64,000 bases of DNA from CAYQCN01 sp964415975 (GTDB taxonomy: Bacteria; Patescibacteriota; Saccharimonadia; QS-5-54-17), in the NCBI GenBank assembly GCA_964415975.1, contig CAYQCN010000001.1:22388-86387 (forward strand), in the 5' to 3' direction. Within the stretch, counting starts at the first letter, position 1. Each line of letters starts with the position of its first letter. Shown here one piece after another: positions 52,768 to 61,814 of this stretch. The notes beneath the pieces were generated by a model. The model was not told the DNA's origin. It saw nothing but the letters and a program-made list of their open reading frames with translations, and did not search any database. A program made the position numbers and the translations under genes.

Positions 52768-53361
52768 CTAAGCAGCGTCTATAACGTCATCTATGATGCC
52801 GTAGCTTTTAGCATCACTTGCACTTAGCCACTTATCACGATCTATATCATTTTCAATCGTTTTCTTGGTCTTGTTAGTGTCTTTGGCCATTATATTTATC
52901 AGCTCATCTTTGATGCGCAGTATTTCTTTAGCACTTATCTCAATATCTGAAGCAGTACCCTCAAAACCGGTTGATGGCTGATGTATCATTACCCTCGACC
53001 TAGGCAGTGCATAGCGCTTTCCTTGTGCGCCGCCACCTAGTAGCAACGCGCCCATGCTAGCAGCGGCGCCCACGCATATCGTAGACACATCGGGCTTGAT
53101 GTACTGCATAGTGTCATAAATCGCCAACCCAGCACTAACGCTACCGCCGGGGCTGTTAATATAAAGCTGTATATCTTTCTTGGGATTCTCATTTGAAAGG
53201 TGCAGTAACTGCGCAACTACCAAATTTGCTACGGTGTCATCGACAGCTGAGCCCAGAAAAATAATATTGTCCTTAAGCAACCTCGAGTATATATCATAAG
53301 CTCGCTCGCCTTGGTAGGTTTTCTCTAAAACAGTAGGTACAAGTATTTGTCCGCTTTCCAT
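52768..53361 (-). CDS. clpP: ATP-dependent Clp protease proteolytic subunit
   Basis: 197 aa, serine peptidase that forms tetradecamers with ClpX/ClpC. Catalytic Ser in [14 protein letters not shown], His in [11 protein letters not shown] and Asp in the C-terminal [18 protein letters not shown] region. It starts [19 protein letters not shown]. No Shine-Dalgarno sequence precedes the ATG, and the predicted -10 is only 7 bp away, so the mRNA may be leaderless. Its promoter overlaps a CIRCE operator. Confidence 0.97.
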   Translation of the reverse strand: MESGQILVPTVLEKTYQGERAYDIYSRLLKDNIIFLGSAVDDTVANLVVAQLLHLSNENPKKDIQLYINSPGGSVSAGLAIYDTMQYIKPDVSTICVGAAASMGALLLGGGAQGKRYALPRSRVMIHQPSTGFEGTASDIEISAKEILRIKDELINIMAKDTNKTKKTIENDIDRDKWLSASDAKSYGIIDDVIDAA

Positions 53362-53368
53362 AAGTAAA

Positions 53369-53397
53369 ATTCTAAACTATTAGCACTCTTAGAGCAA
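53369..53397 (-). promoter_or_regulatory. Promoter of clpP
   Basis: -35 TTGCTC (53392-53397), 17-bp spacer, -10 TAGAAT (53369-53374), lying across the CIRCE operator. Transcription would start at or next to the clpP ATG. Confidence 0.6.
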
Positions 53398-53406
53398 TAG
53401 TGCTAA
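53380..53406. promoter_or_regulatory. CIRCE operator (HrcA-binding inverted repeat)
   Basis: TTAGCACTC-N9-TAGTGCTAA, identical to the CIRCE consensus (TTAGCACTC-N9-GAGTGCTAA) except for the first base of the right arm. It lies between tig and clpP over the clpP promoter, pointing to heat-shock control by HrcA. No hrcA gene is in the window. Confidence 0.9.
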
Positions 53407-53411
53407 TAAGC

Positions 53412-54779
53412 CTAACTATTTGAGTCTTTTTGAGTCTTTTCAGAGTTTGACTTGCCGTCTTCATCTAAAGCAGCAGCACCATCTTTTTTGTTAGACTCAG
53501 TCTGACTTGTTGCATACTCGATAAGTTTTTTGACGGTCTTGTCAGCTAGCATTTGGTTCGATATCTCGCGTCTGACTTCAGGCTTTTTAAGTTCTTCTTG
53601 AACCTTATCGTCTTGATATTGCCCCGCTAGCATTTGTATCTGCACTTCTACCTCTTCTGGGGTAACTTCCAGCTCTTCTGTATCGGCAACCTTGGTCAAC
53701 ACCAAGGCAGTTTTAGCTCGTTCTACAGCTTGCTCTTTTAATTCTTTTTCAAACTCTTCTTCGCTCTTCTTGGTTTGTTCTAGATAATCTTTTCTCTCTA
53801 CGCCTTGTTCAGCCAATCGCTTATCGACGTCTTGTGTCACTCGGTCATATTCACGCTCTAACATCGATTCGGGCACATCAACCTCAGCTTGGTCTACTAG
53901 CTGCCTGAGTACTTCGTTCTCATCCCGCCTGCTAGCAGCTTGTTCTTTTTCTGATTGCAAGTGACTTCTTACGTCAGTTTTAAGACCGGATAGAGACTCA
54001 AAAGGACCTGCGCTTTTAGCGAACTCATCATTTAACTCTGGCTTAGTTACAGAGCTGACACTGTGTATCTTTACCTTAAACTCAACTGTCTGACCTGCCA
54101 ATGATTTTTCTGGATAATCATCTGGGAACTTGATCTCAAATGTCTTCTCATCACCAGCTTTGAGCCCGATTATTTCATCTTCAAATCCAGGTATAAAATT
54201 GCCACTGCCCAGTACCAGTGAATAATTAGTCTCTTGTGCGCCCGGTATGTCTTCACCGTCTTTGGTGCCATGAAAATCCAAAGCTACCTCATCACCGGAC
54301 TTTGCCGCTCTTTCTACTTGATCACGATCTGCCAGCCGCTCCTGTAGTGAATTGAGAACATCCTCAACCTCTTCATCGCTTACTTCGTTATCTTTAGGCT
54401 CTACACTAAGTGTATTTTTATAGTCAGGTAATGTTACTTCCGGCATTACCTCCACAGTAACTTCTATCTCTAACTCCGTATAAGGAACTACCTTTTTTAC
54501 TTCTACATGGGGATTACTGATCGGATTGATTTGATGCTCTTGGATTGCTTGCCGATAAAGCTTTTCTGCGGCAGCATTCACAACTTCAAGTTGTACTTTG
54601 TCAGAGCCTAGCTCTCTTTCTACGACTTCATTGGGGGCTTTGCCTGGGCGAAAGCCCTTAGCGTCTACGTCTTTTCTAAGATTGTTATACACACTTTTTA
54701 CTGTTGGGGCAAGATCTGCCTCTTCTGCTGTAATGGTAAGCTTAACTTCATTGCCGGTTTGATTGGTTGTAGTGTTCAC
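53412..54779 (-). CDS. tig: Trigger factor
   Basis: 455 aa ribosome-associated chaperone. Ribosome-binding domain with GFRPGKAPNEVV (the GFRxGKxP signature), the FKBP-type PPIase domain (about 165-250: GDEVALDFHGTKDGEDIPGA, GFEDEIIGLKAGDEKTFEI) and a helical C-terminal domain. The tail is Lys/Asp/Ser-rich. The tig-clpP order is conserved in bacteria. Confidence 0.97.
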   Translation of the reverse strand: MNTTTNQTGNEVKLTITAEEADLAPTVKSVYNNLRKDVDAKGFRPGKAPNEVVERELGSDKVQLEVVNAAAEKLYRQAIQEHQINPISNPHVEVKKVVPYTELEIEVTVEVMPEVTLPDYKNTLSVEPKDNEVSDEEVEDVLNSLQERLADRDQVERAAKSGDEVALDFHGTKDGEDIPGAQETNYSLVLGSGNFIPGFEDEIIGLKAGDEKTFEIKFPDDYPEKSLAGQTVEFKVKIHSVSSVTKPELNDEFAKSAGPFESLSGLKTDVRSHLQSEKEQAASRRDENEVLRQLVDQAEVDVPESMLEREYDRVTQDVDKRLAEQGVERKDYLEQTKKSEEEFEKELKEQAVERAKTALVLTKVADTEELEVTPEEVEVQIQMLAGQYQDDKVQEELKKPEVRREISNQMLADKTVKKLIEYATSQTESNKKDGAAALDEDGKSNSEKTQKDSNS

Positions 54780-54785
54780 AGTCTG

Positions 54786-56081
54786 CTACTCTAACACACT
54801 TGCTTTGACCCAAGCAACCAGCTCATCTACACTGCCCTTGCGTTCGTATCCATCATCAAGGCGCTTTATAGTAAATATACCGGACTCTATTTCATCTTGC
54901 CCAACAGTCACCACATATTCTATGTCTTTCTTGTCGGCCGTTTTTATCTTGGCTCCTAACTTTCGGTCTGACGGGTCAGTCATGACATTAAGATTATGGC
55001 TGCGAAACCTAGATGCCAGCTTTTCGACTTCGTCGAACTGGTTTGCGTCAACCGACAATACAGCCAAATTTATATTAGATTTGAACTTAGGCATGAGTTG
55101 ATGTGCATACAAAAAATTGGCAGTCCCAACATCACCCATGCCAAAACCTACAGCCGGAACTGGCTGTGCTTGAAATACGCTCAACAGATCGTCATAGCGC
55201 CCACCGCCGAATAGGGAGCGATTATTGTCTGGGTTGGAGTCAAATATTTCAAAAACTACTCCAGTATAATAATCAAAACCTCGCTGTATAGTCATATCAA
55301 ACTGAATATTACTTACACTGTGCTCGTGAAGCTTAGTCGCCAGGCTCCTTAGCTCTTTAGCCGGCTCTGAATCGCGTAACGCATCCGGCAAATCCTGCAA
55401 TCGTGTAGCCTTCATTAGCTCTAAGAATGGTGACAACTTTTCACCTAATATTGTATCGGCTTGATTAATAAAGGCCTCTTCTGCCATCTTGCCTTTTCTG
55501 TCTAGAAGCTTGCCAATCCTTTGTGCGACATCGACATTCACTTCAAGATACTCACCGAATATATAGCTCATCAACTCACGGCTATTTAGCCTAATACTAA
55601 ACATATCATCACTAGCACCCAAGCCACGCATTATCGAGTGAGCCAAGCGTATGACCTCTAGTTCAGCCGTAACATTATCGGCTCCAAATATATCTACATT
55701 TAACTGCCAGTGCTCGCGAAGACGTCCATGCTGCGGGCGCTCGTAGCGCCAGACATTAGGTATAGAATACCATCGTAATGGCAGGTTAAGAGACTGTTGG
55801 CGCGCTGCCACCATTCTTGCCACAGAAGGAGTCATCTCTGGCCTAATTGTCACATCTCTGCCACCTCTGTCGATAAAGCTATACATCTGGTCGTTAACTA
55901 TCTCTTCGCCAGTCTTTGCACGATACAAATCAGTAGATTCTAGCAGTGGCGCATCGTACTCCTCATAGCCATATTGCTCACAGACTCTACGCCACACCTT
56001 GTATATATGACGTTGAACGCGCATATCTTCAGGATAAAAATCTCGCGTACCTTTGTAACCTTGAGTTGATAATTGTGTCAT
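54786..56081 (-). CDS. hisS: Histidyl-tRNA synthetase
   Basis: 431 aa class II synthetase. Motif 2 RPEMTPSVARMVA with SIPNVWRYERPQHGRLREHW, histidine-specific FDYYTGVVFEIFD, motif 3 VPAVGFGMGDVG, and a C-terminal anticodon-binding domain. It lies 6 bp before tig and is preceded by the repeat-rich intergenic region 56082-56825. Confidence 0.97.
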   Translation of the reverse strand: MTQLSTQGYKGTRDFYPEDMRVQRHIYKVWRRVCEQYGYEEYDAPLLESTDLYRAKTGEEIVNDQMYSFIDRGGRDVTIRPEMTPSVARMVAARQQSLNLPLRWYSIPNVWRYERPQHGRLREHWQLNVDIFGADNVTAELEVIRLAHSIMRGLGASDDMFSIRLNSRELMSYIFGEYLEVNVDVAQRIGKLLDRKGKMAEEAFINQADTILGEKLSPFLELMKATRLQDLPDALRDSEPAKELRSLATKLHEHSVSNIQFDMTIQRGFDYYTGVVFEIFDSNPDNNRSLFGGGRYDDLLSVFQAQPVPAVGFGMGDVGTANFLYAHQLMPKFKSNINLAVLSVDANQFDEVEKLASRFRSHNLNVMTDPSDRKLGAKIKTADKKDIEYVVTVGQDEIESGIFTIKRLDDGYERKGSVDELVAWVKASVLE

Positions 56082-56109
56082 TAATTACATCTTAACATAG
56101 GTGTTATTT

Positions 56110-56310
56110 GCTAGAAGAGGGTTGGAGGTGTATAGGGTTAGAAGTATATAGGGTTATAGGGTTGTAGAGGTGTAGGGGTGAGGCAATATAAAGTCTGAGG
56201 CCAAACTTGATTGCCCCCTTCCAGAAACCTAACCACTAAAACCCTACAGCCCTCGCACCCCACAACCCTAACTACTCAAACCTCAAACCTAAAACCTAAC
56301 ATCTGACGAT
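56110..56310. repeat. Degenerate G-rich / C-rich inverted tract upstream of hisS
   Basis: The plus strand changes from short AGGGTT-type repeats (about 56115-56188, five runs of three or more G) to AACCCTA/AACCTAA-type repeats (about 56218-56302). The halves are rough reverse complements, so the region could form a long imperfect stem, and the G-rich half could form a quadruplex. No coding potential seen. Confidence 0.7.
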
Positions 56311-56742
56311 TAAAGTTCTGACTTTATCCGGATAAGGAGGAATCGGTAATTAATCCCGTTTTTGCCCAAACAAAGTTCTGACTTTGTTTGGATGAGGAAG
56401 ACTAAGCCAATATAAAAGTTTCCTATCAGCCCGGATAAAGTNNNNNNNNNNNNNNNNNNNNNNNNNNNNNNNNNNNNNNNNNNNNNNNNNNNNNNNNNNN
56501 NNNNNNNNNNNNNNNNNNNNNNNNNNNNNNNNNNNNNNNNNTTTGGATGAGGAAGACTAAGCCAATATAAAAGTTTCCTATCAGCCCGGATAAAGTTCTG
56601 ACTTTATCCGGATAAGGAGTAATCGGTAATTAATCCCGTTTTTGCCCAAACAAAGTTCTGACTTTGTTTGGATGAGGAAGACTAAGCCAATATAAAAGTT
56701 TCCTATCAGCCCGGATAAAGTCAGAACTTTATCCGGATGAGG
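56311..56742. repeat. 125-bp tandem repeat of paired palindromes
   Basis: After collapsing the assembly gap, two full 125-bp units and the start of a third are present. Each unit has two hairpins with different 11-bp arms (CCGGATAAAGT and CCAAACAAAGT) but the same loop TCTG, each followed by GGATRAGGA. Sites: 56366-56391, 56586-56611, 56646-56671, and 56711-56736, where the loop is CAGA, the exact inversion. The first left arm (about 56308-56325) is degenerate. True copy number is uncertain because of the gap. ORFs here are not genes. Confidence 0.9.
56442..56541. other. Scaffold gap of 100 N inside the 125-bp repeat
   Basis: 56387-56441 and 56542-56596 are the same 55 bp. As at 19940-20039, this suggests an unmerged contig overlap of k=55, here caused by the tandem repeat. 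Confidence 0.9.
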
Positions 56743-56748
56743 AGGAAT

Positions 56749-56815
56749 CGACAACAAAAAAGGCCATTGTGGGCAGGGCGTAAGCCGGTGCCACAATGGC
56801 CGTAAACTGTTGTCG
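56749..56815 (-). terminator. Terminator of tRNA-Leu
   Basis: On the minus strand an 11-bp stem GGCCATTGTGG / CCACAATGGCC (56762-56772 with 56791-56801) is followed by TTTTTTG, with an outer 8-bp pair CGACAACA / TGTTGTCG. It ends the tRNA-Leu transcript before the repeat array. Confidence 0.85.
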
Positions 56816-56825
56816 AATTCCGACG

Positions 56826-56911
56826 TGGTGCCGGAGGAGAGACTCGAACTCTCACGGGAAAATCCCACTAGGTCCTAAACCTAGCGCGTCTGCCAATTCC
56901 GCCACTCCGGC
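56826..56911 (-). tRNA. tRNA-Leu (TAG)
   Basis: 86 nt with encoded CCA and a long variable arm (TGGGATTTTCCCGT region). Acceptor GCCGGAG / CTCCGGC, anticodon stem CTAGG / CCTAG with loop TTTAGGA (anticodon TAG, codon CUA). Confidence 0.96.
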
Positions 56912-56966
56912 ATGAGTGACCTTATTTATTGTACTAACCTAAACTCTATTACGCTAGTATCTAGAG

Positions 56967-57491
56967 CTATTTTTTGTAAAATGACACTTCGGTGCTACCG
57001 TAGCGGCGATTTAACTTGAGTTCGAGATAATTAATCTCTGGCGGGTCTATACGTCTGTGATGCTTGAGAACAAACGTGCCACCATCGATGATAGTATCGC
57101 CGATTGTGTCAAATTCTGAAGCGTCGTAATTGTCAAACGGCGGATCTGCAAACGCCAAATCAAAGCTTAAGTCGACTTGCATCAGCCACCTTCCTACTGG
57201 AGCGTGGACGATTTGTATCGAGTCAATAAGACCTAGTTTTTTGGCATTTCGCTCTATGATTTCTATCGCCTGAACACTGGAGTCTACTGCTACTGCGAAA
57301 TTAGCACCTCTACTTAGCGACTCTAACGCCAAAGCGCCACTTCCCGAATAAAGATCGAGCACTTTCAGGCCTTCAATATCACCCAGCACATTAAATGTAG
57401 CCTCTTTAGCACGGTCTGATATCGGGCGGGCCAACTCAATGTTGGGCTGCAAAATTTTTTTTCCTTTATGAGCGCCGCCAATTATTCTCAT
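56967..57491 (-). CDS. rsmD: 16S rRNA m2G966 methyltransferase RsmD
   Basis: 174 aa Rossmann-fold methyltransferase. MRIIGGAHKGKKI, RPISDRAKEATFN, SAM motif LDLYSGSGALALESLSRG and catalytic-loop DPPFDNY. Methylates G966 of 16S rRNA. Short for the family (about 180-190) and overlaps the next gene by 4 bp. Confidence 0.92.
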   Translation of the reverse strand: MRIIGGAHKGKKILQPNIELARPISDRAKEATFNVLGDIEGLKVLDLYSGSGALALESLSRGANFAVAVDSSVQAIEIIERNAKKLGLIDSIQIVHAPVGRWLMQVDLSFDLAFADPPFDNYDASEFDTIGDTIIDGGTFVLKHHRRIDPPEINYLELKLNRRYGSTEVSFYKK

Positions 57492-58300
57492 GTTTTTACT
57501 CCTATGCCAGCCTCCTCAGCTGCTAATATCCACTCAATAGCAACCGCTTGGATGATGGCTGGGGCTAGCTGACGGCGCACAGTTCTGGCCAACTCTGCTG
57601 TCCAGCTTGTCTGCTGAAATTGATCGTAAATATGCGAATGGTGGATTATTTTGGCTTCGGTTTTAAAAAACTCTACAGCACCAAGTCTGCGTGCACCTTT
57701 GAGCTTGGTATGATGTATCGAATCTCTAAAGCTGCCACCAATCACTACAGCCGCCACCCCTAACTCAAAATGTATGTGGTTAGATAACAGCCCATCTCTT
57801 CCCCACATTTGCCAATTTTGCCTCAACGCATCCAAACGATTAGCTCCCTGAATTATGACTTTATTACGCCTTCTATAAAAATGCTGCCCACCATTTTTGT
57901 ACATCTCATGTAGCTCCTGCTCGTATGGTACATGGTGAGCCGGTGTTAGACCATCGACAACAGTATGCGATAACCAGGCAGCCTCAAAGGCAGCCCGACT
58001 GACATTTTGCTCGCGTAATGATTTTACAAGTGAATGGTGGTGGTTTTCCACGTGATCCAAAAGTGGGCCCGACTCTGTATCTGGATTGTAAAAATGGCTC
58101 GGTTCATCCGACCTGTGAATCGACTTCAACTTAATACCGTCAGGCCCATTCATGCCTTCAAAATGCTGCACCTTATCTAAAGACGGAAACTCTGAAAGTT
58201 GCACATATGGCTGCATTTGCTTAAAAGCAATCTTGTTGAACCTCTGATGGGCCCCAAGCCAATCCGAGGCATGACGAGAAGTAATAAAACCAGAATACAT
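57488..58300 (-). CDS. Phospholipase C / P1-nuclease-like histidine-rich protein
   Basis: 270 aa without signal peptide. His and Asp residues stand where zinc-dependent phospholipase C / S1-P1 nucleases hold three metals: SRHASDWLGAH near the N terminus, DEPSHFYNP (about 65-73), ENHHHSLVKSL, and LSHTVVDGLTPAHHVPYEQE (about 112-131), similar to the HxxxD...PxH pattern of the family. The C-terminal half is helical with HIHFELG. Substrate unknown; a lipid-acting role would fit a cell that takes host lipids, but this is speculation. Overlaps rsmD. Confidence 0.6.
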   Translation of the reverse strand: MYSGFITSRHASDWLGAHQRFNKIAFKQMQPYVQLSEFPSLDKVQHFEGMNGPDGIKLKSIHRSDEPSHFYNPDTESGPLLDHVENHHHSLVKSLREQNVSRAAFEAAWLSHTVVDGLTPAHHVPYEQELHEMYKNGGQHFYRRRNKVIIQGANRLDALRQNWQMWGRDGLLSNHIHFELGVAAVVIGGSFRDSIHHTKLKGARRLGAVEFFKTEAKIIHHSHIYDQFQQTSWTAELARTVRRQLAPAIIQAVAIEWILAAEEAGIGVKT

Positions 58301-58390
58301 TCACTTCCACCTAATCTTTTCTTTATTATTGTTTAGCCAATTTTATAGAATACGCTTCACTTAATAGTATAACAATAGAGATAACTTCGT

Positions 58391-60397
58391 TTAGTCTCGT
58401 CTGTCTTGTTCTGCGACCGCATAAATCTGATGCTTGAGCGACACTGGCAATTCGTCTATTTCAATATCTGACACTGTGTCTCGAACGGTTTTTATTAGCT
58501 CGAAATCAGTTATGCTAGCTAAACGAAGATCAAGCAGTCCGTGCTGGCGAACACCGTATAGCTGGCCAGGCCCACGAAGCTCTAGGTCGGCTTGGGCTAG
58601 ACGTTCACCATCATAATAACTCTCAAGCAGCTTCAGGCGCTTACGAGCAAGCCTAGGCTTGGTAGGTTTCAGATAGCAATAGGATTGTTGGCTGCTGCGA
58701 CCTACCCTGCCCCGGAGCTGATGTAGTTGCGCCAAGCCAAAACGCTCAGCGCCTTCTATGACGATAGCGGCAGCATTTGCAGCATCAACCCCCACTTCAA
58801 TAACTGTGGTAGACACTAAAACATCAATATCACCGGACTTAAACTCCTCTATACACCTTTGCTTATCTTGACTTGGCATTTTTCCGTGCAAACCAGCAAC
58901 TTTGGCATTGGGTAAAATCGTCTGCCACTCTTTTAGAGTTTTATCGACACTAGCTACACCCAAAGTGTCGCTATCATCAATCAGCGGGCAGACTATGTAG
59001 ACGCCTTTACCTTCTTTAACGATTTCGCCAATATGATCATGCATCTGCCTAGAATTGTCGACTACACGAGTAATTACAAGCTTGCGCCCTGTAGGCAGTT
59101 CTTTTAAGCGTGAAACTTCAATATCACCATAAACTGTCAAGGCTAAACTCCTAGGTATAGGAGTCGCCGTCATACTTAATACATGAGGAGATAGTTGGTT
59201 CGGTTTTGTTATTAATTTTCGCCTCTGCTCAACTCCAAATCTGTGCTGCTCATCTATTACTACCAGACCCAACTCTGGCAACTCTACGTCATTTTCCAGC
59301 AATGCGTGGGTACCGACAATTACCGGCAACCTACCACTAGATAGCTGGCTTAAAATAGCAGTGCGATCTTTTGCTTTGGTACTGCCAATCAGCAATTCTA
59401 CGTCGATACCTACTGCTTTCAAGACTGGCAGCAAAGTCTCATAATGCTGTCTGGCAAGTATTTCTGTCGGCGCTATCAATACAGACTGCAGCGACTCTTT
59501 AGCAACTGTGACCATGGCTATTGCGGCTACCACAGTCTTGCCGCTGCCAACGTCACCCTGAAGAAGACGGTTCATGGGCTGAAGCCTTGATAGATCTTGT
59601 ATGATTTGCCAACTACAAACTCGTTGACTGTCAGTCAGATCAAACGGTAGTTGCTTTAGTAAATGCTCGACTACCGACTTATCAAACTCTATTTGATGAG
59701 ATTTTTCCCCATTTGCCCAAGACTTGCGTAGCTTCATAGCAGACATCAGAACTAGTAGTTCTTCGAAAGCTAATCTTTTACGCGCTTCTTGCGCCATCGA
59801 CATTGAGTCTGGGAAATGTATCTGCTTTAAAGCACTGTTAAGTGATAAAAGGCTATGCCTATTTAATATACTCTTCGGAAGCGACTCTTTTACATTTATA
59901 GACAGTGCTTGATATATCCATCGACGCAGCTGCTTGGAGCTAATCTTGTCGGTCTCTGGGTATATAGATATTATCCTGGCCGAATTTTTCACTAAAGCCG
60001 ACGCCACTTCAACAGTCGGCGACTGCAGAGCGTATTTGTTGTATGCAAAGTCTAGCTCTCCCGATACATAAACATCTTCATCTCTGGGTAGCGATCGTGA
60101 TAAATAAGGCTGATTAAACCATACTGCTTGCAAGCTACCACTCTCATCAGTTATTAGAGCTTCTGTGATAGAAGTACCTTTGCGACTGCGACGGGTTTGT
60201 AGCCTAGTTATTTTGCCCTTAACTGTAATTTTGCCTGGCTTGGCCTCGGCAGCCGACACTACAGTTGAGTAGTCCTCATATCTAGCCGGATAATGGTGCA
60301 ATAGATCGCCAACATTGTAAATACCCAGCCTCTCTAGGCGCCCAGACACTTCTGCACCGACACCATCAATCTTAGAAACTGGATCACTCAACCTCAT
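58391..60397 (-). CDS. recG: ATP-dependent DNA helicase RecG
   Basis: 668 aa. N-terminal wedge/OB domain (DESGSLQAVWFNQPYLSRSL), Walker A LLQGDVGSGKTVVAAIAM, DExH-type VIDEQHRFGVEQRRKL, TATPIPRSLALTVYGDIEVS, and the helicase C motifs QLHQLRGRVGRSSQQSYCYL. Rescues stalled forks by branch migration. One base after tyrS. Confidence 0.97.
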   Translation of the reverse strand: MRLSDPVSKIDGVGAEVSGRLERLGIYNVGDLLHHYPARYEDYSTVVSAAEAKPGKITVKGKITRLQTRRSRKGTSITEALITDESGSLQAVWFNQPYLSRSLPRDEDVYVSGELDFAYNKYALQSPTVEVASALVKNSARIISIYPETDKISSKQLRRWIYQALSINVKESLPKSILNRHSLLSLNSALKQIHFPDSMSMAQEARKRLAFEELLVLMSAMKLRKSWANGEKSHQIEFDKSVVEHLLKQLPFDLTDSQRVCSWQIIQDLSRLQPMNRLLQGDVGSGKTVVAAIAMVTVAKESLQSVLIAPTEILARQHYETLLPVLKAVGIDVELLIGSTKAKDRTAILSQLSSGRLPVIVGTHALLENDVELPELGLVVIDEQHRFGVEQRRKLITKPNQLSPHVLSMTATPIPRSLALTVYGDIEVSRLKELPTGRKLVITRVVDNSRQMHDHIGEIVKEGKGVYIVCPLIDDSDTLGVASVDKTLKEWQTILPNAKVAGLHGKMPSQDKQRCIEEFKSGDIDVLVSTTVIEVGVDAANAAAIVIEGAERFGLAQLHQLRGRVGRSSQQSYCYLKPTKPRLARKRLKLLESYYDGERLAQADLELRGPGQLYGVRQHGLLDLRLASITDFELIKTVRDTVSDIEIDELPVSLKHQIYAVAEQDRRD

Positions 60398-61597
60398 CTA
60401 TTTCAGTGTGATACGCACAAATTTACGCTTGCCAACTTGCACTACATCACCTTCATTCAAGTCCAGCTCAGCCTGCGCAATCTGTCGGCCATTGACCTTA
60501 ACTCCATTCTGGCTCAAGACCCTCCTGCCTTCAGTCTTGCTGTCAACTAATTTTAGTTCGTACAGCAGATCTGCTGTAGTCCAGCTAGAGCCATCTAGCT
60601 CAACAATAGGTATGTCTTCAGGGGCCTCACCTTGCTGAAACTGCTTATCGAATGCTTCTTGGGCCGCAACAGCAGCGCCCTTGCCATGAAAGATCGACAC
60701 TATCTCATATGCAGCCCTTGCCTTGGCTTGACGTGGAGAGCCTTCAATTATTTTGGCGACTTCGTCAAGGTCGATACGTGTATTGTTGATAAGCAACAGC
60801 TCAATCATCTCGTCTGGCTGAGCCATGATCGAGCCATACATGTCATTTGGGGGTGTGTTTAGAAATACACCTGTACCACGACTCTTAGACATCAGCTCAC
60901 CGGTCTTGGGGTTTTCCATTAAATTCACTGCCACTACATGCTTTTCTCTATCAATAAGTCGCTTGACTAATGTACGTCCGCTCATAGCATTAAATATTTG
61001 ATCGGTGCCGCATAATTCTACGTCTACTTCCATAGCCACGCTGTCATAACCCTGCATAAGAGGATAGAAGAACTCGTGCATGAATATAGGCTGATTTTTG
61101 TCTATTCGCGCTTGAAACATATCACGCTCTATCATTTGCTGAACAGTAAAGTTAGAGGCAAGCTCTACAATGTCACTAAACGTCAATTCTGCTAGCCAAT
61201 CGCTATTGTATTTTACAATCGGCGGGTTATCATCTGAGTCAAAATCCATCAATGGTGCGATCTGTTCACGCCAGGCAGATACATTCTGCTTTATCTCATC
61301 GCTATCAAGCTGCTTTCGAGCAGATTGACGTTCCGTGGGGTCGCCAATTCGTGCCGTAAAGTCACCAAACAGCACGATTACTTCATGTCCTAGACGCCTG
61401 AACTCTTCAAGTAACATGTAATTTTTGGCGTGGGATAAATGCAGTGTATCTGCAGTTGGATCAACACCTATATAAAAACGCAACCTCTCTCCACTTATTA
61501 GTCGCTGTCTGAAGGTATTGAGATCAGGCAGCACATCTTTGATGATGCCTCTATTTAAAATTTTATCTACAGTCTGTTTATCGGTTTTAACTTCCAT
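60398..61597 (-). CDS. tyrS: Tyrosyl-tRNA synthetase
   Basis: 399 aa class I synthetase. GVDPTADTLHLSHAKNYMLL (HIGH equivalent HLSH), KMSKS equivalent in GELMSKSRGTGVFLN, and a C-terminal S4 domain (SQNGVKVNGRQIAQAELDLN). The S4-bearing, shorter TyrZ-like type. AGAGAGG ribosome-binding site upstream. Confidence 0.96.
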   Translation of the reverse strand: MEVKTDKQTVDKILNRGIIKDVLPDLNTFRQRLISGERLRFYIGVDPTADTLHLSHAKNYMLLEEFRRLGHEVIVLFGDFTARIGDPTERQSARKQLDSDEIKQNVSAWREQIAPLMDFDSDDNPPIVKYNSDWLAELTFSDIVELASNFTVQQMIERDMFQARIDKNQPIFMHEFFYPLMQGYDSVAMEVDVELCGTDQIFNAMSGRTLVKRLIDREKHVVAVNLMENPKTGELMSKSRGTGVFLNTPPNDMYGSIMAQPDEMIELLLINNTRIDLDEVAKIIEGSPRQAKARAAYEIVSIFHGKGAAVAAQEAFDKQFQQGEAPEDIPIVELDGSSWTTADLLYELKLVDSKTEGRRVLSQNGVKVNGRQIAQAELDLNEGDVVQVGKRKFVRITLK

Positions 61598-61745
61598 AGC
61601 CTCTCTGTGAATAAGCTTAGATTGTTACTTATATATAGCATTGTATATCAGGCTAGAGTCATGTGCGAATATGTGTTTTTAAATTTCAGACACATAACTG
61701 CTATTATAAATCGGCGATTATTGGAGTTTTGTCCTGTCTTAGATT

Positions 61746-61754
61746 TGCTATAAT
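61746..61754 (+). promoter_or_regulatory. Extended -10 promoter of the PBP gene
   Basis: TGCTATAAT (TGn plus the consensus -10 TATAAT) about 60 bp before the ATG at 61815. No good -35 at the usual distance. AAGGGGA lies 14 nt before the ATG, rather far for a ribosome-binding site. 61598-61745 is AT-rich with no gene. Confidence 0.6.
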
Positions 61755-61814
61755 AATCAACAGGCTTATGTCGTAAGAGTCTGGAGTAGGAATTAAGGGG
61801 AATACATCTTTATC

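Noticed and set aside
56581..56868. ORF across the 125-bp repeats and tRNA-Leu
   Set aside because: It overlaps a tRNA, a terminator and palindromic repeats.
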